Below, in pieces: positions 29,233-38,952 of a DNA stretch of 64,000 nucleotides (positions are counted from its first letter, which is position 1; each line of letters begins with the position of its first letter). Below the pieces are notes generated by a model that had not been told where the DNA came from, did not search any database, and saw only the letters and a list, made by a program, of their open reading frames with translations. Where the stretch lies: positions 22,302 to 86,301 of the forward strand of contig NW_005200814.1 of assembly GCF_000372725.1 (NCBI RefSeq). The letters run 5' to 3'. Position numbers and translations under genes: made by a program. Source of the DNA: Emiliania huxleyi CCMP1516. Lineage: Eukaryota; Haptophyta; Isochrysidales; Noelaerhabdaceae.

Positions 29233-29706
29233 GCCGGGCTTCGCGAGACTTCTGACACCTCTCGGGAACCAAGCATTGCCACACATGCGGTGTTTACTCT
29301 TTCTCTGCCTCGCCACTTTGTGAGATAGCTGCAGTGCAGCCACATCCTCCAGTCGATGCCCGTGATCGAGCTTCTTTGGCGTTCGGACCCCTCTTCTTCA
29401 CCTCTGTGGAACCAGCACGTCCGTGAACAGAGTTCCTATTCTTGAGGTACCCAAGTACGAGATTGTAAGGGCCGGTACAGCCATTCGACTCACCACTCCT
29501 CGTCCCGAACGCACGCTCGAAACGAACGCAGGGTTCGTTCGTTCGGACCGCGCGAGAGACCTTGCCATTCGTTCGTCGGCACGAACGTCCGGACAACACG
29601 AATCGGCCCGGTGGCGCGAAAATGTGGCGGCTCGCCTCGCACGAACGTGGGCGCGAACGTGTGAGCGCCCCTGCACTGGGGGCAACTGTCAGAATTCATC
29701 ACTGGC

Positions 29707-31209
29707 ATGGTGCGCGCCCCAAGCGCGCTGCTCTGCCCGTGTAGCACTGATCTCGGCGTGCCAGGCCCTTTTTACATTGTCCCGCACGCGCTTCTGCGCT
29801 CCCGCCGCAGGCGCACGCCAGCGGCGCGAAAAAAGGCGCTCCATGGGGCACCCTGGAAAGATTCGTCGAAGAGGCGTACGAGACATTCGAGGCCGAAACT
29901 GGCGGCATTCCCGCAAGCGGGCCGTTTCGGGTCCGCAACCACATCAAGATCACAGAGATGCTTCGCTCGGGCGCTGATGCGCCTCTGGCGCCGAGTGCGT
30001 GCCCACCGACATCCGCCCCTCCCCCACCGCTCGCTCACGCCCGCCCGCCCCCACCTCGCAGCCAAAGAGAACCTGCGGTGCTACGCCGAATTTCACGGCG
30101 TGGGCGTCAAGGGTTCCAAGGTTGAGGAGATCCTCCCGTACGCGTGGGTCACGCTGTCCCACGCCAAGACATACGCGGACGTGTTTGTTGCGCTCGGAGT
30201 CAAGCCCAAGGACGTCGAGGCGGTCTGCGAGGCGAGCGCCGACATGATTTTCCACGTGGAGTGGGCGCAAGGCTACATGACCGGCATCGACCCGCTCTCG
30301 CGGCCCTTCCACATCGTTGTCCACGAGCCTGTGGACGCGGCGCTTCAGCGCCACCTCGATGAGTTCGGCGAGACCTCGGACCTCGGCCGGGCGGTCTGGC
30401 GGCTCAAGTTCCGCGCCTACGGCTACATGTGGTCGCTGGCGGGGGAGCTCCGCGACTACATCGAGCGGGTGATCTCCTTCAAAACGATCCATGACCCCGC
30501 TGAGGTAGCTCGAGCCAGTGCCGTCGTCGTCCCACCGGAGATCTCCAATCCGCCCGCTACCCCGCCAGTCCCGCCATTCCCAGAGCACCTCCACACCTGG
30601 GCGACAGCGGAGATGCTGAACGGCTACCCCCACCTGCACCGCATCCTGTACGGGTACGAGCCGACGGCCATCAAGCTCGGCCTCGTCATCAAGGAGCAAA
30701 AGATCCTCACGGGCGTGGTGCCCGGCGGCTCGCTCAGGAGCGAGCCTCGCGCAGGCGGCGGCGATCTCGCTCTACAACGCCGCGGCGGTGACGGGCGACC
30801 ACCTCGGTGGTCCCATGCCGATCTCCCCTGCGCTCCTGTCGGGGGGCGTTGCCGCAACCTTCCTCACGACCATCAACGCCATTCCCCCCGAGCGGGTGCC
30901 GGAGATGCGCTTCTTCACCGCCGTGGCCTCGGTGCGACGCCCCTCCTCCCGCCACTGCACCGCTCTCCACACACTGCCGTGCCGAGCCCGCCCGCATGGC
31001 CCTTTCAGGCCCGGTACAACCTCGATACCTTCCTCAAGTGGCTCGATCCGCTCATCTCGGCCATCGCCAAGACCGAGAGCGCCCCGCCACAAGCGCTCGC
31101 TCGCGCGCGCGCCGCTCGCTGCGCCATCGGCTCGTACATCGAGCACCTCAAGACGGCCGAGGCGCTGATGGTCATGAAGGTGGAGTTCATGCGGGCGAAG
31201 GCGCCCTAG
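29707..31209 (+). CDS. Multi-exon gene of unknown function inside the TIR element
   Basis: Good coding signal occurs in several frames. There is a block around 29800-29990 (PWGTLERFVEEAYETFEAE, FRVRNHIKITEMLRSGADAP). The longest exon, about 30061-30740, reads ENLRCYAEFHGVGVKGSKVE, YADVFVALGVKPKDVEAVCE and ILYGYEPTAIKLGLVIKEQ. A block at about 30745-30935 reads AISLYNAAAVTGDHLGGPM, and after a roughly 80-nt intron comes ARYNLDTFLKWLDPLISAIA. The C-terminus is EALMVMKVEFMRAKAP with stop at 31209. Exon 1 may begin at ATG 29707 or further upstream. No domain is recognised and it is not a transposase. The exon joins near 29995-30060 and 30735-30750 are uncertain. Confidence 0.5.
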   Translation: MVRAPSALLCPCSTDLGVPGPFYIVPHALLRSRRRRTPAARKKALHGAPWKDSSKRRTRHSRPKLAAFPQAGRFGSATTSRSQRCFARALMRLWRRVRAHRHPPLPHRSLTPARPHLAAKENLRCYAEFHGVGVKGSKVEEILPYAWVTLSHAKTYADVFVALGVKPKDVEAVCEASADMIFHVEWAQGYMTGIDPLSRPFHIVVHEPVDAALQRHLDEFGETSDLGRAVWRLKFRAYGYMWSLAGELRDYIERVISFKTIHDPAEVARASAVVVPPEISNPPATPPVPPFPEHLHTWATAEMLNGYPHLHRILYGYEPTAIKLGLVIKEQKILTGVVPGGSLRSEPRAGGGDLALQRRGGDGRPPRWSHADLPCAPVGGRCRNLPHDHQRHSPRAGAGDALLHRRGLGATPLLPPLHRSPHTAVPSPPAWPFQARYNLDTFLKWLDPLISAIAKTESAPPQALARARAARCAIGSYIEHLKTAEALMVMKVEFMRAKAP

Positions 31210-31663
31210 TGCGCATGGGCGGCGCCAGCCAGAAACCGTTTGCGACGTGGTGGCTAGCAGCGGGGTCGCGTTGGGGCACCCGGCAGAGAGGGTGAGAGCC
31301 TGCTGCTTGCGCCAAGAGTGTTGGACTCGTTTAGAATCATGCGCGCACGTAGGGTCGCAGTTAGGGTCCACCGAGCCGATGTGGACGCGCGCAGCCGTAC
31401 TTTATGAGGTAATGCATTACTCGTACGAACATCCCTTCCTCGAAACTATGGGAGCGTCGGCCGAGGCGTCAGCCCCCCTGCCCCCAGAGCGGGCCAGAGC
31501 CCAGTGATTTTATAGGTCCAGGTACGTGACGCGGCCGCCGAGTTCTCTGTCGCCGGAGCTGCGAGTTCACACGGGGGCCTCTAGGGCAAATTCACTGGGA
31601 CAGTGCTTTCGCAGACACTACCTCATTTCGTGCTCCCCGCAATGGGGTGTGGGATAGGTTCCC

Positions 31664-32206
31664 ATGGCCGAGCCGGGGCGGGGCGCACCGGGTACTGGTG
31701 GGACGCCGGCTGAGCCCGTGCCCGCTCCTGCACCCGCTGCCGACGGACAGTTGCAGCTGCCAAACTCGCAGGTCCTGGCGCAATGCGAGGGCCACGACGA
31801 TGCGACCGACTTGCAGGTGCTGCGTCGGAACATCCCCGAGGTAGACGGCAGCAACGGCGAGACCAACTGGGACGGTCTCGACCTCGTGAGTGCAACCAGG
31901 GTTGCGTTGGCTCTGACTGTTGCGTCGCGTGCACCGGCCAAAGTTGCACACCTCAAGAAGCTACTGAAAAGGCTCGCAATTGTGGTCAACGAGTATGCAC
32001 TGCTTAAACGGCCCGAGGCTATTGCGTATCTGCGGACGAACCCGCTCGACCTGCGTTGCACCGCTGACACCAACGGGCAAAAAGTGTTGATTGCCCCTCC
32101 ACGTCCGCCGGTGCGAGTGAGGTGCGGCTCGAGGAGGGTCGCCAGGTCTCGGAAGGCAGCGCGAGAAAGCCTGAACTTTCGGCGGAATCGGTCGTCAGAG
32201 AGATAA
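31664..32206 (+). CDS. Weak ORF of unknown function
   Basis: The frame is 180 aa from ATG 31664. It has an Ala/Pro-rich N-terminus, a soluble segment (CEGHDDATDLQVLRRNIPEV) and a helical stretch (HLKKLLKRLAIVVNEYALL), then basic sequence. A continuing frame from about 32122 (SARKPELSAESVVREISDTL, EADLTDEFVDRSEQ) may be its next exon. On the opposite strand a helical frame ending at 32284 (GADEILADMLRACGNVQ) competes. All lie inside the TIR element. Reality and strand are unsure. Confidence 0.25.
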   Translation: MAEPGRGAPGTGGTPAEPVPAPAPAADGQLQLPNSQVLAQCEGHDDATDLQVLRRNIPEVDGSNGETNWDGLDLVSATRVALALTVASRAPAKVAHLKKLLKRLAIVVNEYALLKRPEAIAYLRTNPLDLRCTADTNGQKVLIAPPRPPVRVRCGSRRVARSRKAARESLNFRRNRSSER

Positions 32207-32922
32207 GCGACACTCTGCCAGAAGCCGATCTCACGGACGAGTTCGTTGATCGGTCCGAGCAGAGGAGCCGCCCGCTTCCGGCGTCACTTCTTCCGAATCC
32301 GCTTTGCGCCTTCGAGGCATGCCTCTGCGATGGCCAGCACCACAACCCGCTGATGACGTGTCGAGAAGAGCAGCCGCCCCTCGGCGGTTGGAGCAGCCGC
32401 TTGCACGTTCCCGCACGCCCGCAGCATGTCGGCGAGAATCTCATCAGCGCCCTTGATCGTCGCGGGTCGCGTCGCAATCGCGAGGGCTGGAAGCCACGAC
32501 GGCAACATTGTGCGCTGTCCGCCGGGCCGCAATTGAACTCGCGCCTTGGTTCGTTCGTTCGTTCGTTCGTTCGGTTTCCGGGCCGTGGAGGCCCCCTCGT
32601 TCGGGAAGCGCGCAGAGGGTCGTCCGAACGAACTTTCGTTCGGATGGGTCGGTTCGTTCGTTCGAGCTCTCGCTCGTTCGGACCGTTGAATAGGCGAAAC
32701 CACACAAAACCGAATGGCTATACCGGCCCTAACTGTGGTGGGGAGAGACGGCGACGATGTGTTCCATCCGCCCCCAAGTTCAGCTTCATTCACAGCATGT
32801 CACGCCCGCACCGGCGCGTGGCGCCAGGAGATCGCGTTGACCCCTGACCCCCACGACGGTGAGCTCGAGCTTGTTGCGCGCGCCGACCTTGTAGTGTCGC
32901 GCTGTAGACCAACTCGAACTCT

Positions 32923-33988
32923 ATGACCGACCAGCGCAAGATATTCATCGGTGGCCTCCCGCACGAGGCCGACCAGGAGACCATCCGCGAGGACTTTGGG
33001 CGGTACGGCGAGATCGAAGACGTCTACCTACCGCGGGACCGCGAGACGGGCAAGCCAAAGGGATTCGGATTCGTGACGTACAGAGACCACCGCGACGCGA
33101 GCGAAGCCGCCACTGCGATGGGCGGGTGAGGACCACACGGCACCTCTGGAGCTCCAAAACTGGCACCGCCCAGACTCCGTCCGCTCCCGGTTCCCAGGCG
33201 CGACTACCGCGGCCGAAGCATCACGTGCAACATTGCTCGCCCGCGGGAAGAAAACAAGTCAGCACCCGAAGGCCGCGGCGGGTACGACCGGCCGGAGGGG
33301 GACCGCGGCCGCGGCCGCAACTACGAGTACGAGGACCGCGGCCGCACCAACTATGACCGCGGCGACTATGACGACCGGCGGGGGCGTCCGCGGTACGACG
33401 AGCCTGCCGAGCGGTACGGTGCCTCGCACGAGCGCGGAGGCGGGGGAGGAGGCGGCGGCGACCGCTACGGCGGCGGCTACGGCGACCGCGGCGGCGGCGG
33501 CGGCGGCTACGAGCGCGGAGGCGGCTACGAGCCGCGAGGAGGCTACGAGCCGCGGGGCGGCGACGCCTACTCGCGCGGAGGCGGCGGCGGAGACCGCTAC
33601 GGAGGAGGGTACGGCGGTGGCGCCTACGAGGACCGGTACGGCGGCGGCTACGGCGACCGCGGCGGCGGCTACGGCGACCGCGGCGGCGGGGGCGGCTACG
33701 AGCGCGGAGGCGGCTACGAGCCGCCGCCTGCGCGAGGCGGAGGCGGAGGCGGAGGCGGAGGCGGAGGCGGAAGCGGAGGCGGCTGCGCTCCTCAGAGAGC
33801 CGTTGAGAGCTCGGTCGAGTCTGATCGCCGCCGGTCACGCTCTAGGCGACCGGTACGGTGGAGGCAACGGCGGCGGAGCCTACGAGGACCGGTACGCCGG
33901 TGCGTATGGCGAGCGCAGCGATCGTGGCTACGGGGGCGGCGGCGGCGGTGGCAGCGGCGGCAGCTACGGTGGCGGCGGCCGCCGCTGA
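32923..33988 (+). CDS. Glycine-rich RNA-binding protein (RRM + RGG)
   Basis: Exons are 32923-33125, 33198-33778 and 33846-33988. Intron 1 is 72 nt GT-AG. Intron 2 (33779-33845) is 67 nt with GC-AG borders. The product is 308 aa. One RRM occupies residues 1-84 with RNP2 KIFIGGLP and RNP1 KGFGFVTY, and it closes across intron 1 as GGRDYRGRSITCNIARPRE. The rest is a long Gly/Tyr/Arg tail with EDRGR, GGYERGG and GGYGDRGG repeats. The family (plant GRP/hnRNP-A-like) binds and remodels RNA in nucleus and cytoplasm. The tail DNA is a GGC/GGA microsatellite and may vary in length between alleles. The gene ends just before the assembly scar. Confidence 0.9.
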
Positions 33989-34009
33989 AGTGCCTGCAGG
34001 AAAGGGGAG

Positions 34010-34485
34010 AACAGAGAGCATGGGCCCATGGTTTTGCAGCTAGCGCCAAACGCGTGGCGGGCGCGTACGTCGATCGAGGAGGGGGGGGGGGGGGGGGAAA
34101 AAAAGGGGTGGGGGGGGGGAAAAAAAAACGGGTTTTGGGGGTCCCACGGATTCGGGGTCCCGGGGGCCCTGTGCCCCCCCTATTTAAAAAACGCCCCCCG
34201 GCTGTGTGATCCGGAATTTTTCCCGAACCTCCCCTGGGTTTTCCCCCCCCCGGACCCCAGGGCAAGACCCCTTTTTTAGGTGGTCCCGGGGATTTTCAAA
34301 AATTTTCTTAAGGGCCCCCTTGGGCTTTTGGGGCCGGGTTTTTTTAAACCTTTTTAAAAAACAAGGGGGTTTGGGGGTTTTTATTTCCCCCCCCGCCCCC
34401 CTTGCAAGTTTCCAGGTTTAGTTGAGGAAAACCCCCTTAGGGAGATCCAAACGGGAAAAGGGGGCCCCGGGGTGGGGGGGCGGGG
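34010..34485. other. Low-quality sequence, degraded duplicate of post-gap sequence
   Basis: From about 34080 the sequence is dominated by homopolymer runs (G15, A7, C8). It nevertheless aligns in order with 34598-34900 on the far side of the N run. Shared landmarks include GGCTGTGTGATC (34199 and 34673), CTTAAGGG (34308 and 34783) and CTTGCAAG/CTCGCAAG near 34400 and 34875. It looks like the poor end of a Sanger read that was left as a separate contig end. Confidence 0.8.
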
Positions 34486-34585
34486 NNNNNNNNNNNNNNN
34501 NNNNNNNNNNNNNNNNNNNNNNNNNNNNNNNNNNNNNNNNNNNNNNNNNNNNNNNNNNNNNNNNNNNNNNNNNNNNNNNNNNNNN
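34486..34585. other. Assembly gap (100 N)
   Basis: This is a run of exactly 100 N, the conventional length for a gap of unknown size. Because the flanks duplicate one another, the true gap is probably negative (overlapping contig ends). Confidence 0.95.
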
Positions 34586-34889
34586 CCGGGGGAGAGAGAA
34601 GCGGGCTCTGGCGGTCCAACGGATCGAGGCTCCAGCGGTCCATGTCGTCGCCGATATGAAAAAGCGACCGCGGGCTGTGTGATCAGGACTTTTTCCGAGA
34701 CCTACCATGTGTATACCAACCAACGGAACCAAGAGCAAGACGCAAGGTTTAGAGATGGTCAGCGAGATCTGCAAGACTTCGCTTAAGGGACCCATAGGGT
34801 TCTGAGGGCCGGAGTTTTTAAGACCTTTTAAGAAACGAGGAGGTTTGGGGGCTTGCACTCCCACCCCCGCCGCCCTCGCAAGCTCACAG

Positions 34890-37800
34890 GTTGAGTTGCG
34901 GCGTCGCCACAGACGAGAAGCCGGCGGTGGTGCGCCTCGTGTCGAGCTCGGGGCGCAGCCCGCGTGGCTTCGACTCGGTCGGCCGCGCGCGGAAGATCAG
35001 AGACGTCACAAACGCGATCGACATCACCAATGTCTCTGGTGTCGAGCTGCGGCTGAGTGCGCTCACGCTGCGGCCAGAGGTAAAGGCGCTGCTGCCGCCG
35101 GGCCGAGAGTGGGTGCATTGCCGCTGCGCTCGCTTTGCGCCAATCGTGGTCGGGTGGGAGTCGCGGAGCCGTTTCGTCATACCGCAGCGCGCGACGCACC
35201 AAGCCTTCGTTTACGGGATGCTTGACGGAATGGATGACGCGTTCAACCCTGAGAGCAACAGCAGGCGGGCCCCCTTTCGGGCCCTCGGCCACCCGTGTTC
35301 CGATAGCGAGCCGTTTGAGCGACTGCTGGTGGGTGGCGGCTTTGTCTATGCAAATTGCGATAGCCAGCTTGCCGAGGCGTGCGCTGGTTCTCCGCCCTTC
35401 TCGCGTGGTCTCTTACTCTGCCCTGGCCATTGCGGCACAGGTGCTGCGCGTGACGTGCGTCGACGTCCCGAGGGACGACCTCTACTCGAAGAACCACGCC
35501 GTCGAGTTCAAGGGCCCGTACCGCATGGACGAGCACGTGCGCGCGCATCACGCCCAGAGGCTCGCCCTCCGCCCGCTCGCCCACCGCCGCCTCGTCCGTG
35601 CACCGTGATGCGGAGGCCTCCGTGATGCGCAGGAAGAACTGGAGTCCGGTGACGCTCTCCTTTCTTCTCGAAATGGGCGCTAGAGCGGTGCTGTGGCTCA
35701 ACCCGGGCGAGGAGGCCGGGACCCACCCCATCAAGTTTGGCGCCTACGCCTACTCCGCAGCCGACGGCGGCGGCGGCAGCGCCGTCTACTTTTACCTTAA
35801 GTCGGACGAGCAGCACCGGCTCGATACGACCGACGTCGACCTCCAGGGAGCCGGCGTCGAGGCGCCGGTCGAGGTGGCGCGACAAACCAAGGATCGCAAG
35901 GACGCGAGCGCCGCTGCCCACGCCGCCGCGGCCCACAACTGGTCGATGCTCCACGACGCCGTCGCCATGGGCAACGCCTCCCTCGTCGACTCGCTCATCA
36001 GCAACGAGCTGCTGCTTCCGGAGGAGATGGTCGAATTCCAGCTTTCCCGCCGATCCACGGGGGTGCACTCTCGCGGCTCTGCACCCATGGCGTTAGCGGA
36101 CGTGAATCGTGTCGACGTGCCTCCAGCCAACAGCTCGCACACACCGTTGATGATGGCAGCAATGTATGGCCACAGCGAGGTGGTGCGCACTCTGCTGCTG
36201 CGTGGCGCCTCTCCCACCATCCGAGCCGCATGCGGCTCAACGGCCATTGACCTCGCGCTGCGCGAAGATGAGCTCTCGGTTGAGCAGCTGCAGTGCAAGC
36301 TCAACGCGGCCATTGCCCTCGTTCCGGCGCTCTTCCGCCACGCCGCCGGCGAGGCGCTGTGCTACGTCGCCGAGATTGCCAAGCGGGCACGCATCGAGCA
36401 GGGGCAGCGGCGCGGAAGCAGCCCCGCGGATGCGGCTGTACTCAAGGACACGGCCGAGCGCGCAGAGCTTGTGGGGATCGAGCTCATCAAGCGCCTCTCG
36501 ACGCTGCAGCGGCTGCACCTCTTTGAGCGCGAGGGCTGGTGCGAGGACCACACGCCAGAGGGACGGCCCCGCGGCTTCGTCGCTCGCGCGGTCAACGTGC
36601 AATGCAAGACGCTACTCTCAGACTCGACGGTGCAAGCGGCAATGCACCGTCGCTGGATGGGCGCCTCTGAGAGTAGCTGTATAGCCAGGTTTCAAGTTCA
36701 TTACCTCTGTGCGCATGGCCTGCGTGTAGGCGCGCTGCCGCACTCCGTCTTCTCTGGCTACGTAATTACGCCGAACGGCGTCGAGCAAAAGATCCAGCGA
36801 CCTCTGATGCGCGTCATCATCCTGGCGCTGTCTGCAGCTCTCAGCGTCTTCGCATTGCCGTGGGTAGCACTCTTCCCGTCGCTGCGCGGGCGGCTGCTGC
36901 AGACGCTCGACCTGAGCTTCATGCTCGCGTCGACCGACCGCACTCCCTACTCTGAGGGCTTCAGACGCAAGTGGAGCCCGTCGATGCAGCTATACACCCG
37001 CTCGCTATACCTCCTCGACGTTCCCACCTTCCAATTCGCGCTCTCCTCGCTCAGCACGCTACTTCTCGCTCTGGTGCTCACACTGGTGCCCACGCCGTCG
37101 CTGGGCGCCGCCATGGGCGAGGCTTGCAGCAACGCGTGGACTCAACTCTCGAGGGGGCCGGAGGGCGTCTGGCCCGCGCTCACAATGCTCGCGGACGAAG
37201 TGGTGGACGCCGGCCGGAGCATGGTGGTGCTAGCAGCGCTGCTTCTCTGGATATTTGCCCACCTAATCGACGAGATCTCGTCGTACACGTTGAGCGACCA
37301 GATCAAGCTCGGCGAGCTGCTCGCCGTCTCGTTGGCCTTCGCCTCCAAGTTGACCGGCAGCGGGTTTGAGTCGGAGCTGCTCGCATTTGGCCTGCTCTTC
37401 ATGTGGATCGCGTGGTTCTTGCGCGTATTCACGTTCTTGGGGATGGGGCCGCTGGTGGTGATGCTCGAGAAGATGCTGCGCGACACGGCCCAGTTCCTCT
37501 TCTTCATGGTTGGCTGCGCCACCGCCTTTGCCGCGGCGCTACACCAGCTCTTCCGCGGCGCAGATCTCGCCGGCGCCGAGGACTGCGATCCCTTTGTGGA
37601 CCTCGCGCAGGGACCTGCGATGGCCCTGAAGCGATTGCTGCTCATCGCGATCGACCCGGCGGAGAGCATTGACTGCACCGGCGAGATTGCGGACGCTCTA
37701 AACGACGAGACGGAGCCCGGCATATACGACTTTCGCTTCGCGGCACCCTTCATCATGAGCGTCTATGTTGTGCTGTCGGTGGTGCTGCTGCTCAACATGC

Positions 37801-38393
37801 TGATTGCGATCATGGCAAAGACGTTTGATAATGTCTGGGAGATCGCGGAGATCGAGGATCGATACCTCCGGGCACAGCTCGCTGTGCAGTATTTTGGCAC
37901 CGAGCCGCCGCCGCCCTTCAACCTCCTCCGGCTGCCGTCTCACCTGCCCGAGCTGCTGGCGCGCGGAGGCGAGGCGCTCGCTCGCGCGCCCGCGCTCGCT
38001 GCCAGGTGCATCCGTGACGCCGTGAGCTGGCTGGCCTGGCTGGCCGGCCTGCCGTGTGTGCTCTGTAGCATCCTGCGTGAGCTCTCCCGCCAGGCCACGG
38101 ACCAGGCACAAGCCTCAGTTTGGCGAGACGAGTCGGGGCGGCTGTCGCTGCAGGATGGCGAGGCCTCTGTGCACAGAGATCTCGACCCGTCCGACGTCCG
38201 CTACGTCGACGGGCTCGGGCAATTGTGGTCGGAGCAATACACGGTCGAGAAGCTGCAAAAGCTCGAGAAGGAGACGAGGGTGGTCGACCCGATCGACGAG
38301 CTGCAGAGGATCACACGGGACGGGAACGAGGTCGCGCAGCAACTCGGAACGGTAACGATGCAGCTCCAGGAGAGGTTGGAGCAATTTCGGTAG
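34890..38393 (+). CDS. TRP-like cation channel with ankyrin repeats
   Basis: The 5' end is lost in or before the gap. The first visible exon starts after CTCACAG at 34890 (GVATDEKPAVVRLVSSSG). Another begins at 35441 (VLRVTCVDVPRDDLYS). The main exon is 35633-38393. The N-terminal part has ankyrin-like helices (WSMLHDAVAMGNASLVDSLI, TPLMMAAMYGHSEVVRTLLL). Six or seven hydrophobic segments follow between about 36800 and 37830, ending in the pore region and the last helix MSVYVVLSVVLLLNMLIAIM directly followed by AKTFDNVWEIAEIEDRYLRA, typical of TRP channels. The C-terminus is coiled coil (KLQKLEKETRVVDPIDELQR). A non-selective cation (Ca2+) channel at plasma or flagellar membrane is inferred. 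Confidence 0.82.
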
Positions 38394-38719
38394 CCCTGGC
38401 AGTAGCTAGTGGCTAGTCGACTAGAGACCTAATAGGCTAATAGGGACGTACATACCGTGTGGCAGCTACCAATCTGCCTGTCGCTCGCGGCATGTACCAT
38501 GTTCATCGCCAGCTGGCTGCTTGCATGGGGTTTCACTTGCTTTTTCCGGCTGTTACTGACGGAGAGGAATTCACGGAGATGGTGCGTCTAGCACGAGTAA
38601 AGCCCGGCACCGAAAGAAAGAAAGAAATTCGTGGAGGGAGAGAGGATGGGAGAACGCCGACAGGCTTGCTGCAGGCTAGGATTCCGTGAGCAAAGAGAGA
38701 GAGTCCGGCGTGAGGACCG
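38394..38719. other. Intergenic, promoter of bL33m
   Basis: This short intergenic region contains CTAATAGG/CTAGTCGACTAG words just after the channel stop. A GAAAGAAAGAAAGAAATTC motif at about 38611 resembles the (AAAG)n end of repeat family A and is followed by GGGAGAGAGGATGGGAGAACG. No gene is seen. Confidence 0.4.
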
Positions 38720-38952
38720 ATGGCGAAGAAGAAGGTGATCGGCGAGCAGAAGCCTGCAGTTGTCTCCCGCTGACGCGCGGCCCGTGTCCACAGGGTGTCC
38801 AAGTCATACGACTCGTCAGCCAAGCCGGCACCGGCTACTTCTACACAAAGCTCAAGAACTTCAAGGCAGGCGTCGAGAAGCTGCAGCTCCTCAAGTTTGA
38901 TCCGATCGTGAACAAGCGCGTGCTCTTCAAGGAGGAGCGCATCAAGAAATGA
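38720..38952 (+). CDS. Mitochondrial ribosomal protein bL33m
   Basis: The protein is 57 aa. Exon 1 (38720-38734) encodes MAKKK. Intron 38735-38793 is 59 nt GT-AG. Exon 2 (38794-38952) encodes GVQVIRLVSQAGTGYFYTKL, then KFDPIVNKRVLFKEERIKK. This matches the bL33 family in length and order: a basic start, V+LVSxAGTG, and the conserved FDPxVxxxVLFxE end. The zinc-binding cysteines of some bacterial L33 proteins are absent, as in mitochondrial forms. It is part of the large subunit. No targeting peptide is obvious, which is common in bL33m. The downstream ORF starts at the overlapping ATG 38949. Confidence 0.88.

Larger units (their letters stand above)
29466..32732. mobile_element. PIF/Harbinger-like inverted-repeat element with TAA target duplication
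   Basis: The left end at 29469-29487 (GGGCCGGTACAGCCATTCG) matches the reverse complement of the right end at 32711-32729 with one mismatch. Both ends are bounded by TAA (29466-29468 and 32730-32732), the 3-bp TWA duplication typical of PIF/Harbinger. Both subterminal regions are rich in GAAC/GTTC words (GTTCGTTCGTTC and similar) over about 200 bp. The 3.26-kb interior has no recognisable transposase. It carries a multi-exon gene of unknown function and one or two weaker ORFs. It is therefore a non-autonomous element, possibly with captured cargo, or two separate element ends that coincidentally flank a gene. Confidence 0.6.

Noticed and set aside
28156..29286. Fructose-1,6-bisphosphatase for the SBPase gene
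   Set aside because: DPLDGSSIVDNNWAVGTI, YTLRYTGGLVPD and the lack of FBPase regulatory-region residues fit SBPase better.
34418..34864. Open frames spanning the N run
   Set aside because: They read through undetermined bases and low-quality homopolymers.
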